A program made the translations under genes and the position numbers. Positions 7,617 to 15,428 of a DNA stretch of 64,000 bases are shown here, piece by piece. This DNA comes from Faecalibacterium langellae (GTDB lineage: Bacteria; Bacillota; Clostridia; Oscillospirales; Ruminococcaceae): contig NZ_NMTR01000002.1 in the NCBI RefSeq assembly GCF_002549775.1, forward strand, positions 34,654 through 98,653, written 5' to 3'. How positions within the stretch are numbered: the first letter of the stretch is position 1; each line of letters begins with the position of its first letter. The notes beneath the pieces are model-generated. The model saw only the letters and a program-made list of their open reading frames with translations. It was not told the DNA's origin and did not search any database.

Positions 7617-9269
7617 TTATTCTGTAATCTCCGGGATTTCTCCGACAAAGTTATAAATGATCCTGACTTCCTGCACTTTCTGTCCGTCAATCTTCTTGAC
7701 TTCACCCACCAGAATCTTGCTGATGAGCCGGTTCAGCACCGCCTCGTCCAGTTCTTCAATGGCGGCGTAGCGCCGGATTTCCCGGATAAAGGTGCGGACT
7801 TCGCTTTCCTGTTCGTCAGAGTGTCGCATCATCAACATCAGGTCTTGCAGGCGCTTCTGGTTGGCTTCCTGCTCCTGTTCCAGCGCCGCCGTCAGCTTCA
7901 TAAAACGCTGCTCGGTCAGTATCCCTTTAGCCTTATCGGTGTAAAGGCTCAGGAACATCCCGTCAATCTCCTGATTTCTGGCTTCCAGCCGCTGGCGTTC
8001 TTTCTGCGTCTGGGAAGCGTCTATCAGATACCGGCGCTCCATCCGGCTGCTCAGTCGCTGATAAAATGCGTCGGCATCTTTGAGAGCCTGTGCCGCCAGT
8101 TCCTGAATGTCCTTCAGAACAAGGTCATACAAATCCCTTGCCTCGATCTTATGGCTGGTGCAGGCGTTCTTGCCCAGCCGGTTGTAGGTCTGGCAGATAT
8201 AATACGCCTTGTCAATCGGCTCCCGCATCTCGCCGGTAAAACGGTTTTTTCCGGTTCTGCCCACCTTTTCATACCGCACCTGCATGGACTTTCCGCAGGT
8301 AGCACAGTAAATGATACCGTGGAACAGGTTATAGAAGGGACAGGAGTTGCCTTTCATAATGGTAGGTCTGCGGTCAATGATTGACTGCACCTGCTCCCAT
8401 TCTTCCGGGGAAACGATTGCTTCATGGCAATCCTCAATGATTTCCCAGTCCTCACGGGGGATAATGTCATAGGTGTTGGAACGAATCCCTTTCTGATGTG
8501 TCCGGCAGACCAGATGTGCGCCCTTATAGAATGGGTTTCGCAGGATATGACTGATCCTTGCACCGCCCCACGCATAATAGTTGACGTCACATTCCGTATT
8601 GCTCTTTACCCTCGTGATAGGAACCTTGTCATCCATGAGCTGCTTTGCGATCCGCATACAGCCCCAGCCGTCCAGCGCCATGTCATAGATTTTTCGGATC
8701 ACCGGCGCCGTCTCCGGGTCAAGGATCAAATGCCCCCGGTCATCCGGGTCACGCATCAATCCGAGAGGCGGCTGCCCACCACAAAACTTTCCCTGCCGGG
8801 AACGGGTCATACGCCCCGCCAGCACCTTTTTGGAAATATCCCGGCTGTACATATCATTCAGGATATTCTTAAAGGGCGTGATGTCCATTTCCTGGCGGGT
8901 CAGGCTGTCAACTCCGTCTGTAATGGCGATATATCGTACATTGTGTTTGGGGAAAAAGATTTCGATATAGCTGCCGGCCTCGATATAATTTCTGCCCAGT
9001 CTGGACAGGTCTTTTGTGATGACACAGCCAATCTTTCCCGCCTCAATATCAGCAATCATACGCTGAAAGGAAGGGCGGTTGAAGTTGCGGCCTGTATAAC
9101 CGTCATCCACATAATACTCATACTGGAACATCCCGTTTTTTTCGGCAAAGTCCCGGAGCATAAGTTTCTGGTTGCTAATGCTCATGCTCTCATTATCGCT
9201 GCCATCGTCCAGAGAGATACGGCAGTAAAGCGCTGTGATTTTTTGATTGACTTGTTTTTTCCTGCTCAT
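7617..9269 (-). CDS. Large serine recombinase (TnpX/TndX-like)
   Basis: This 550-residue protein has an N-terminal resolvase domain (about 10-150) with the catalytic serine at residue 19 in YCRISLDD and the conserved GYTGRNFNRPSF and KDLSRLGRNYIE segments. It continues with a recombinase domain (about 165-290) and a zinc ribbon with cysteine pairs in IYCATCGKS and YYICQTYNRLGKNACTSH. A coiled-coil C-terminal region (about 385-470) matches the DUF4368-type end of Tn4451-family recombinases. It should excise and insert the nested element at the GGC core in traG. The promoter region carries a palindrome. Confidence 0.93.
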   Translation of the reverse strand: MSRKKQVNQKITALYCRISLDDGSDNESMSISNQKLMLRDFAEKNGMFQYEYYVDDGYTGRNFNRPSFQRMIADIEAGKIGCVITKDLSRLGRNYIEAGSYIEIFFPKHNVRYIAITDGVDSLTRQEMDITPFKNILNDMYSRDISKKVLAGRMTRSRQGKFCGGQPPLGLMRDPDDRGHLILDPETAPVIRKIYDMALDGWGCMRIAKQLMDDKVPITRVKSNTECDVNYYAWGGARISHILRNPFYKGAHLVCRTHQKGIRSNTYDIIPREDWEIIEDCHEAIVSPEEWEQVQSIIDRRPTIMKGNSCPFYNLFHGIIYCATCGKSMQVRYEKVGRTGKNRFTGEMREPIDKAYYICQTYNRLGKNACTSHKIEARDLYDLVLKDIQELAAQALKDADAFYQRLSSRMERRYLIDASQTQKERQRLEARNQEIDGMFLSLYTDKAKGILTEQRFMKLTAALEQEQEANQKRLQDLMLMMRHSDEQESEVRTFIREIRRYAAIEELDEAVLNRLISKILVGEVKKIDGQKVQEVRIIYNFVGEIPEITE

Positions 9270-9290
9270 AGTGTTCTCCTTCTATGGACA

Positions 9291-9335
9291 GGGACACGAT
9301 ACCATTATAATACCATGTCCCCGTTCCTGATTCAA
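9291..9335 (-). promoter_or_regulatory. Recombinase promoter with palindromic operator
   Basis: On the minus strand TTGAAT (9335-9330) and TATTAT (9312-9307) are 17 bp apart. The -10 box is the centre of a 31-bp imperfect palindrome (9291-9321) with arms GGGACA and TGTCCC. The same 13-bp half-site, ACAGGGACACGAT, recurs at 15416-15428 near the other end of the element. Confidence 0.6.
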
Positions 9336-9340
9336 CCGCT

Positions 9341-9508
9341 TTACGCCGCTTTTTGTGCCATTTCCCGATGTTCTAACCATTCCTCGAAGTGTTCGCAGGT
9401 CTGGCGCTCGATCAGCTGTTCAAAGGCTTCCCGCATGGTTTTGTCCCCGGAAAACTCCCGAACCACCACGAACCGGACTTTTTTATTCTGCTTCTTGTTT
9501 TTCTCCAT
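9341..9508 (-). CDS. Small conserved IME protein upstream of the recombinase
   Basis: ATG at 9508 opens a 55-residue frame (MEKNKKQNKKVRFVVVREFS, then GDKTMREAFEQLIERQ) that ends 7 bp before the recombinase promoter. The basic N-terminus followed by a beta strand and an amphipathic helix resembles the small proteins that precede serine recombinases in Tn4451-like elements (TnpW-like); the match is by pattern only. A ribosome-binding site (GGAGG) lies about 6 bp upstream. Its function is unknown; a directionality or accessory role is a reasonable guess. Confidence 0.6.
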   Translation of the reverse strand: MEKNKKQNKKVRFVVVREFSGDKTMREAFEQLIERQTCEHFEEWLEHREMAQKAA

Positions 9509-9546
9509 AGGCTACCTCCATAGTGTGACAGTCCAGATAACCGTGT

Positions 9547-9750
9547 GCCGGCAACGAAGTCCGGCAACCAGCCTATAAAAACCTGTAAATGAATATCTGA
9601 CTGTCAATCTTTGCTTGATAAGTTTTCTTGTAAAATCTCGTTGCTTTCGTTGCCGGACAGAAAATACTTGTGAAAAATCCTTTATTTATGGGCTTTTTCT
9701 ATATCAAAACCATAGATTTGCCAGCAACGAACCCGGCAACCAACTGGCAA
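9547..9750. repeat. Iteron-like CGGCAAC repeats in the IME
   Basis: The 255-bp gap between the primase and the small gene holds two near-identical blocks: GCCGGCAACGAAG followed by TCCGGCAACCA (9547-9570), and GCCAGCAACGAAC followed by CCGGCAACCA (9720-9742), the latter trailed by another GGCAAC. An inverted copy lies between them (9638-9658). The cluster next to replication genes suggests an origin or regulatory iterons. Confidence 0.55.
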
Positions 9751-9763
9751 CAGACCATCATTC

Positions 9764-11170
9764 TCAGGCAATCCACTCCTTCGGAAGTTCCAGCTGGCGG
9801 CATTCTTCCTCGCTCAGTTCCACAAATCCGCCTTCGTTGTCGGACAGTTCGTTGTCGAAATTGTCACATTCCCAACCCTTTTGCCTGCCGTACCCGGCGA
9901 ACATCCTCGGATTGGAGAACGGCTTCCAGCCTGTCACCACCGTATTCATGATCTCGTTGATATTGTGAAGCTGCCACCGCTTCGGCTCGTCATAAGTGTG
10001 GCCCAGCGCCTCCTTGAAAAGCTGTTTGGAGCAGACCATGCTGCCGGTGTAGTGTTCCAGAAAGCCCTGTATCTGCCCGGCCTCAGTGTCCTCCGGCATG
10101 AAATCCTTCTGCACCTCCACCAGCTGACGCTGGATGCTCTTGCTGAATTTCATGGAATACTGTCCGCTGCGGTAAATGGTCATGGCTTCTGCCCACACCT
10201 GCAAAAGATAGGCTCTGGAAGCATCCTCGTCCTCCAAAATATGAACCTCCGCATTCTCCGAGTAAATCATGATTGGGAGAAAGCGCCGGTTCCCGGCCCG
10301 ATCCAGCGGCAGGAAGTCCAATGTGTTGGAAGAACCGCCGAACACACACTGCCGCAGCCGGTCTTTGGGCTGGGATTCATAAGGCGTTCGGTAGGTTTCC
10401 TTCTGTCGGCTGATAAAGGAGCGAATTTCTTCAATGCTCTTTGCGCTGCTGGTGGCAAGCATTTCCGACATCTCGATGATCCAGTGGCCTTGCAGCTTCT
10501 GGAACACCCGGTCATCGTCCAGCTTTTTCAGGTCATCGGAAAACCACTCGTCCCGGATTGCCAGCAGGCGGAAGAAAGTGGACTTCCCGGCACCTTGGCC
10601 GCCTACCAGACAGAGCATTTCCTCATATTTGGAACCGGGACGGCATACCCGGCGGATAGCGCCCAGCAGGAAGTGTTTCAGCATTTCTTCCACATAGTCG
10701 CTTTCATCAGCGCCAAGAAAGTGGTGCAGGCAGGAACGGATGCGGGGTGTCCCGTCCCAGACAAGGCTGTTCAGCACATCCTGAATCGGGTGATAGCAAT
10801 TTTCGTTTGCTACAATGGAAAGTGCAGCTGTGATCTTTTTCTCACTGGTCAGCTCGTAGTTCTGCTCAAAATAGAGGAGAAGATATTTCACATCGGTATC
10901 TGTTAAGGCGCTGGTGTTCCTGCGCCAGCCCAAATCCCGTACAATGTCCACCCGGTCGGTCAGGAGATTTAACCGGATAGCATCCCGCAGGAGCGGATCA
11001 CAGCAGAACACGATCCGGCAGTTGTCGATGGTATTGGCGGTTTTTCCCTTATCGGTGACAGAAAGGCTCTCCCGCACATCTTGGGCGCTCTGTTCCGGCG
11101 CTATGGCCTCGGCTGCGCTCATCACAGCCTGCCGGGTGGCTGGCGGTAAATTCTGATATTCGCTGCTCAA
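9764..11170 (-). CDS. VapE-family primase/helicase (virulence-associated E)
   Basis: This 468-residue protein carries the VapE (PF05272) ATPase core: Walker A GGQGAGKST near residue 190, a Walker B-like HWIIEMSEM, and the downstream arginine-rich block DRAGNRRFLPI. The region before it (DVLNSLVWDGTPRI) is also typical. The start is TTG at 11170; a stop three codons upstream excludes an earlier one, and GAGGTGAAG provides a ribosome-binding site. It overlaps the CHC2 gene by about 120 bp in another frame. Together the two resemble the primase-helicase pair used for autonomous replication of IMEs after excision. Confidence 0.85.
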   Translation of the reverse strand: MSSEYQNLPPATRQAVMSAAEAIAPEQSAQDVRESLSVTDKGKTANTIDNCRIVFCCDPLLRDAIRLNLLTDRVDIVRDLGWRRNTSALTDTDVKYLLLYFEQNYELTSEKKITAALSIVANENCYHPIQDVLNSLVWDGTPRIRSCLHHFLGADESDYVEEMLKHFLLGAIRRVCRPGSKYEEMLCLVGGQGAGKSTFFRLLAIRDEWFSDDLKKLDDDRVFQKLQGHWIIEMSEMLATSSAKSIEEIRSFISRQKETYRTPYESQPKDRLRQCVFGGSSNTLDFLPLDRAGNRRFLPIMIYSENAEVHILEDEDASRAYLLQVWAEAMTIYRSGQYSMKFSKSIQRQLVEVQKDFMPEDTEAGQIQGFLEHYTGSMVCSKQLFKEALGHTYDEPKRWQLHNINEIMNTVVTGWKPFSNPRMFAGYGRQKGWECDNFDNELSDNEGGFVELSEEECRQLELPKEWIA

Positions 11171-11735
11171 TTTTCTTCACCTCTTTTCCATACTCAGCAA
11201 CCACGGAAGCACGTTCTTCTATGCTGTCAGACAGGAGAATATCCAGCAGATATTCGATATATGGCTGCCTGTGCAGAGCCTCCACAAACAGGGGATGCCA
11301 GTCATCCTCCGGCTGTTTGGGAGCATATTCTTCTTTCCAGCGTTCCAGCAGACACAGGTAATCGCACAGCACCCGAAAACATTTCTGCTCTGCCTGCCGG
11401 TATCGCACTTCCTCGCTGATTTTTCTTTTGATGATTGTCTTTCGTGGCGGACCATGACCTTTGCTGTCAAGACTGACAGAGAAATCCTCTGCCAGCTTCA
11501 AGGCAGCTTCCTTACTGCCCAGTCCAAAGAGGCGGGAAGTGAAATCAATCACATCTCCGTCCCCCTGACAGGCAAAGCAATGGAACCGCCTGTCCACCTT
11601 CATGCTGGGATGTCTGTCATCGTGAAAAGGACAACAGGCCATCCCGTTCCGTCCTACTGGAATCCCATAAAATTCCGCAGCCTGTCTTGTCGTGACAGAC
11701 TGCTTTACTGTTTCAAATACATTCGATTTCCCCAC
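11049..11735 (-). CDS. CHC2 zinc-finger primase-like protein
   Basis: The N-terminal domain has a zinc-finger pattern of the DnaG type (CCPFHDDRHPS, then FHCFACQGDGDVIDF), spanning about residues 25-85. A helical region follows. No ATG lies near the expected start; GTG at 11735 is chosen (TTG at 11750 is the alternative), which gives 228 residues. Homologs as remembered start at the equivalent of NVFETVKQSV. The last 40 residues overlap the VapE start and look like low-complexity out-of-frame sequence, so the true C-terminus could be shorter if a frameshift occurred. It is likely the priming partner of VapE. Confidence 0.75.
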   Translation of the reverse strand: MGKSNVFETVKQSVTTRQAAEFYGIPVGRNGMACCPFHDDRHPSMKVDRRFHCFACQGDGDVIDFTSRLFGLGSKEAALKLAEDFSVSLDSKGHGPPRKTIIKRKISEEVRYRQAEQKCFRVLCDYLCLLERWKEEYAPKQPEDDWHPLFVEALHRQPYIEYLLDILLSDSIEERASVVAEYGKEVKKIEQRISEFTASHPAGCDERSRGHSAGTERPRCAGEPFCHR

Positions 11736-11783
11736 CTCCAAACAAAACAAAAGGCACCCGGTTTCCTCAGAAAATCAGATGCC

Positions 11784-13028
11784 TTACAACTCCATATCCT
11801 GTTTTTTTGTCGGGGCGATCCGCCCCTCACGTTCCCATCGCTCCCGGTTCTTCCGGTCAGCGTCCAATTTGCCTTTCGCCAGCTTCTCTTTGATGGATTC
11901 TCTGGCTTTTTTCTTAATCTGCTCTTTGCCAGCCTGCTTGACCTCCGGCTTCAGCAGCACAGCCTGCACCTTTTTGAGAATCTTTTCTGCGGACTGCTGT
12001 AATTTTTCCCGTGCCCTTCCCAGTAGGGTATTTGCAATCTTCACCACTTCCGGCGAATTTTTTGCATTGGGGGATACCACGCTCTTTCGGTATTTCTCGA
12101 TCACTTCCAAATCCTCAAGCTGGGTCTGTTCCCGTACCTTGTCTGTCACGACCTCCACTGCCTTGTCATAGGCCACATCGGAAACATCCTCCAACAGCGT
12201 CTCCACATCCTCGATTTTGAGCGTCAGTTCTTCCAGCTTTTGCTCCTGCGCCGCCATCTGTTCTTTCTGCTTCATCAGGATATAATCCTGCTTTTCCAGA
12301 TAGTCACGCCCACCATAGGACGGCTCCTGTTCCAGATGAAGTCCATGCCGTTTGGCAATGTCAAACAGGATTGTCCGGCAGACTGCATCGAAAGTCTGTT
12401 TCCGGTTATTGTGCTTTCCTTTGGGCTGCTCCGGTTTTGGGAGAGGGATACCCAGTTCCTCCAGCGCCTTTTCCTGCTGGGGACACAATTCTCCATACCG
12501 ATTTTCACAGTCGAACACATGGCGCTCGTGAATATGCGGTGTTCCCTCATCCAGATGGAGCGCCCAGTCTAAAATGTGGATATGAGAACCGAAACGGCGC
12601 TCAAATTCTTCATAAAATTCACTGACGATGAGCGCCAGCGTTTCCGGTGAGACGGATTCCTCTATCGTGCCGATCTGGTAGATGCTTTCTTCCGGACAGG
12701 TCTTGTTATTTTTCAAGAGGTCATCCACAGTACGGTTGCGCTCAATATGCCGGGTTTTCTCATTCCGGGCGTTCTGGGCATTTACATGGTCGGCATAATG
12801 CTCGTAGTAATACATCCGCTCAATTTCCTCAAAGCTGAAATCCGGCTGCTCCGGGTTATCCCGAAAGTCGTGGGTGGTAAATCCCCGGTAGCAGTCCCAG
12901 TACACATTTTGTCTGGCACGCTCAGCGTCAATGTGTTCGCTGTTTTCTACATCGAACCGGCGGTCATTGTGACGGGGATTGTAAGTGCCATGCTTCCCGG
13001 AGCGCCCATTGTGCCTTGTTAATTTCAA
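11784..13028 (-). CDS. MobV/Pre-type relaxase
   Basis: This 414-residue protein is read from TTG at 13028 (MKLTRHNGRSGKHG), placed 8 bp after AAGGAGG; an ATG 4 bp upstream opens a different, 22-codon frame. The N-terminal relaxase domain has RRFDVENSEHID and the histidine cluster LHLDEGTPHIHERHVF, matching the MobV motif III HxDExTPHxH. The C-terminal half (about 270-400) is a long, charged coiled coil. The protein should nick the element's oriT so that a helper ICE can transfer it. Upstream 48-bp repeats (13153-13335) are a candidate oriT region. Confidence 0.82.
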   Translation of the reverse strand: MKLTRHNGRSGKHGTYNPRHNDRRFDVENSEHIDAERARQNVYWDCYRGFTTHDFRDNPEQPDFSFEEIERMYYYEHYADHVNAQNARNEKTRHIERNRTVDDLLKNNKTCPEESIYQIGTIEESVSPETLALIVSEFYEEFERRFGSHIHILDWALHLDEGTPHIHERHVFDCENRYGELCPQQEKALEELGIPLPKPEQPKGKHNNRKQTFDAVCRTILFDIAKRHGLHLEQEPSYGGRDYLEKQDYILMKQKEQMAAQEQKLEELTLKIEDVETLLEDVSDVAYDKAVEVVTDKVREQTQLEDLEVIEKYRKSVVSPNAKNSPEVVKIANTLLGRAREKLQQSAEKILKKVQAVLLKPEVKQAGKEQIKKKARESIKEKLAKGKLDADRKNRERWEREGRIAPTKKQDMEL

Positions 13029-13152
13029 ACATTTTTCCTCCTTCCTGCAAAGCTGTTCCGGGCTGGGGAGGGCGGCGAAGCCGCCAAACCTGCGGAATTT
13101 TGCGTCAGGTAATACCCAGTACAAGTTGACGCAGGCATCAACTTTCCCTGGG

Positions 13153-13335
13153 CAAGGCGTTTCACCCTTGACCCGATGGGACTACCGCCCTCAACCCGCC
13201 AAGGCACTTCGTCCTTGACCCGATAATGGCTGCCGCCCTTAACCTGCCAATGGGCGTTGCCCCTTGACCCCAGCAGTGCGCTGCCGCCCCTGCACCCAGC
13301 CACAAAGGGATTGCATCCCTCTGTACTCCTGCACC
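13153..13335. repeat. Tandem ~48-bp degenerate repeats upstream of the relaxase
   Basis: Three and a half units share CCTTGACCC (13166, 13213, 13262) and GCCGCCC (13184, 13232, 13284) at a spacing of 47-52 bp. They lie in the 470-bp non-coding gap 13029-13499 in front of the relaxase. Position and repetitive structure suggest an oriT or a relaxosome-binding region; no nick site could be assigned. Confidence 0.5.
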
Positions 13336-13499
13336 GGAAAAACCGGCATCCACCGCTGATACGGTGTCCGCCAGCTTTTCCGGCTCCGTATCCATACATC
13401 TGCACCAATCGCAGGAAGTGGATACGGAATACGCCTGCGGGGATTACCGTTCAAAATACTGGGTGCAGACCCGGTATTTTTTGGTAAATCGCCCTCATT

Positions 13500-13805
13500 T
13501 CAAGCAATTTTTTCTTCTGTCTGTATGACTTGAAAGCCATGTTCCTTTGCGTACTCCCTTGCAGCCGCCAGCCGTTCTTCACTGTACGGCGGCACCAGCC
13601 GGATAGAAAGGCGGGATTTGTCCAGCACATAGGTCGCGCTGCCTTCCGGTGTGCTGCGCTCCAACCTACACAATAGCGGATACTTCCTACTGAAATCTTC
13701 CAGCCTGCGTTTTAAGCTGGCGTTGAAGGTGTAAATACTGGCAATGTTCTCGCCCTCGTTCCAGTTGATGATGGTTTCTTTTTCATATTTAGACAGCTTC
13801 CTCAT
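13500..13805 (-). CDS. Conserved IME protein of unknown function
   Basis: ATG at 13805 (MRKLSKYEKETIINWNEGE) follows AGGAGG with 7-bp spacing and gives 101 residues; earlier in-frame ATGs lack a site. The sequence has a mixed alpha/beta character with IYTFNASLKRRLEDFSRKYP in the middle and no membrane segment. It overlaps the end of the preceding gene by 17 bp, so the two are probably translated together ahead of the relaxase. I do not recognise the family; position suggests a mobilization or replication accessory role. Confidence 0.65.
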   Translation of the reverse strand: MRKLSKYEKETIINWNEGENIASIYTFNASLKRRLEDFSRKYPLLCRLERSTPEGSATYVLDKSRLSIRLVPPYSEERLAAAREYAKEHGFQVIQTEEKIA

Positions 13806-14082
13806 ACAGTTCCTCCTCATAATCGGTGTTTGCTTTCAGCACACGCAGGCGGTGCTTGATCCGGTAATACTCATCCATCTCCATGCGTAGGCAGTGATAG
13901 AAGCTGTCGTACCAGCTTTCGTCTGTCTCTGCCTCAATTTTCCTGGTCAGATGAAGCATCTGCCCTTTAGCCTCCGGGTCAACGGTCAGCGCTGTCAGCC
14001 ATTTCAGCCTTGTCACTGTGTTGTGATGGCTGGGGCAGGCGTAAGCGTAAAGAATTTTCTTTTCCTTCATATTCAGTTTCAT
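13789..14082 (-). CDS. Conserved small IME protein of unknown function
   Basis: This 97-residue, largely helical protein contains KKILYAYACPSHHNTVTRLK and a tryptophan/tyrosine-rich region (DESWYDSFYHCLRMEMDEYYRI). ATG at 14082 is used; the fifth residue is also Met and is closer to GGAGGTAGATC. It overlaps the next gene by 17 bp and starts this small operon. No catalytic motif is visible and I cannot assign a function. Confidence 0.6.
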   Translation of the reverse strand: MKLNMKEKKILYAYACPSHHNTVTRLKWLTALTVDPEAKGQMLHLTRKIEAETDESWYDSFYHCLRMEMDEYYRIKHRLRVLKANTDYEEELYEEAV

Positions 14083-14399
14083 AATGATCTACCTCCATTC
14101 ATTTGCTGCGGTGCGGTATGCCCCGCATGGTTTACTTTTCTATCTGCCGGTCTGTCTGCAAGCCGCTCCTGCCCGGATTTTCTCCCGGCGTATTGTCCTC
14201 TTTGGTGCGCTCCCGTCGTCACAAAATCCATGATTTTGCGGGAACCCTTTTATCGCGTCACTTCCCCGGAGGTCATACCCCTTGCAGCCGGTCATTCGAT
14301 TTTCAAGGTTCTGTGTCTCCTGACAAGAACCAGTTTACCGAAAAAAGGGGGCTGCTCCCGTATGTCCAAGACGTTGGAATAGCGCACAAAAACCGCATA

Positions 14400-14428
14400 T
14401 TTCCACGCTCTCGGAAACGTGCTATAAT
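14400..14428 (+). promoter_or_regulatory. Promoter of the XRE regulator gene
   Basis: TATAAT at 14423-14428 is preceded at 17 bp by the weak -35 TTTCCA (14400-14405). The inverted repeat TTTCC/GGAAA (14400-14404 and 14413-14417) in the spacer may be an operator. The 14083-14399 stretch before it shows no convincing gene. Confidence 0.5.
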
Positions 14429-14469
14429 GAAAAAAATATTGAAAAATGTTGACGAGAGGGGGTGCTTTG

Positions 14470-15321
14470 ATGTACACAAAACTGTCAATCCCGGAACGGC
14501 TCAAAGACCTGCGGGTGGTGGATAAGCACCTGACACTGGAACAGCTGGCAGAACAAACCGGCCTGTCCAAGTCGGCGCTGGGGAAATATGAGGGCGATGA
14601 CTACAAGGACATCAGCCCATTTGCGATTGCAACGCTGGCAGAGTTTTACGGCGTGTCCACCGACTATCTGATGGGGCTGTCGGAAAATAAGACCATCCCT
14701 AATTCTGATCTCCAGTCGCTCCATTTGAGCGATGAAATGATTGAGCTATTAAGAAGCGGCAGGATCAACAACCGTCTGCTCTGCGAGCTTGCCACCCATG
14801 AAGGTTTTCCCCGGCTCATGACGGACATTACCGTTATCGTTGACCGTATCGCCGGTATGCGTGTCAGCCAGATGAATCTGGAACTGGAAGCTGCCCGGCA
14901 GAGCGTCATGGAAAGCTATGCGCCGGGAGACGATGACCTTTATATGCGAACCCTTGAAGTCGCACAGATAGACGGAGAGGATTATTTCAATCACATCGTC
15001 CATAAAGACATTGACAAGATCGTAAAAGACATCCAAACAGCACACACAAACGACGCTACCACCGCTGATGAACGGCAGGAAACCGTAGCCGAAGTCCGGC
15101 AAAAGTTTGAAAAGCTTGTGCAGACGGGAACCAGCGGAGAGGAAGCCTTTATTCAGGTTTTCTGCGACCAGATGGAAATTCCTTATGAGAAACTGACTTC
15201 TGCGGAATTTACTGCCTTTTTGGGAATCCTCAGAAAATCCAAAAAAGCAAAACGAACTAAAAGTATGCGGGGAAAGGGCAGCCCAATTCCTCCCAACCGG
15301 AATGGCAGACAGAAGCGTTAA
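14470..15321 (+). CDS. XRE-family transcriptional regulator of the IME
   Basis: ATG at 14470 (MYTKLSIPERLKDLRV) follows GAGAGGGGGTG and gives 283 residues; the upstream ATG in frame lacks spacing. Residues 8-62 form an XRE helix-turn-helix (LTLEQLAEQTGLSKSALGKYE, then LAEFYGVSTDYLMGLSE). The remaining 200 residues are mostly helical and end in a basic tail (KKAKRTKSMRGKG). It is the only plus-strand gene in the right half of the element and faces the mobility genes. It is a plausible master regulator of excision and mobilization. Confidence 0.85.
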   Translation: MYTKLSIPERLKDLRVVDKHLTLEQLAEQTGLSKSALGKYEGDDYKDISPFAIATLAEFYGVSTDYLMGLSENKTIPNSDLQSLHLSDEMIELLRSGRINNRLLCELATHEGFPRLMTDITVIVDRIAGMRVSQMNLELEAARQSVMESYAPGDDDLYMRTLEVAQIDGEDYFNHIVHKDIDKIVKDIQTAHTNDATTADERQETVAEVRQKFEKLVQTGTSGEEAFIQVFCDQMEIPYEKLTSAEFTAFLGILRKSKKAKRTKSMRGKGSPIPPNRNGRQKR

Positions 15322-15428
15322 TAAAATAACCACCCGCTGGGTAATCCAGTGAGTGGCTCAAAAAAGATATGCTGTTATTTCTGACAGACATCCTACCTTT
15401 TTCAGAATCCAGCTGATCGTGTCCCTGT

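Noticed and set aside
12960..13032. ATG at 13032 opening a 22-codon frame (MFEINKAQWALREAWHLQSP)
   Set aside because: It is out of frame with the relaxase, which has a well-placed TTG start 4 bp further on; the short frame is probably incidental or at most a leader peptide.
13025..13454. Open frames of 70-130 codons across the region upstream of the relaxase
   Set aside because: Their composition simply follows the tandem 48-bp repeats, with repeated GS/GG/R-rich peptides and no ribosome-binding sites.
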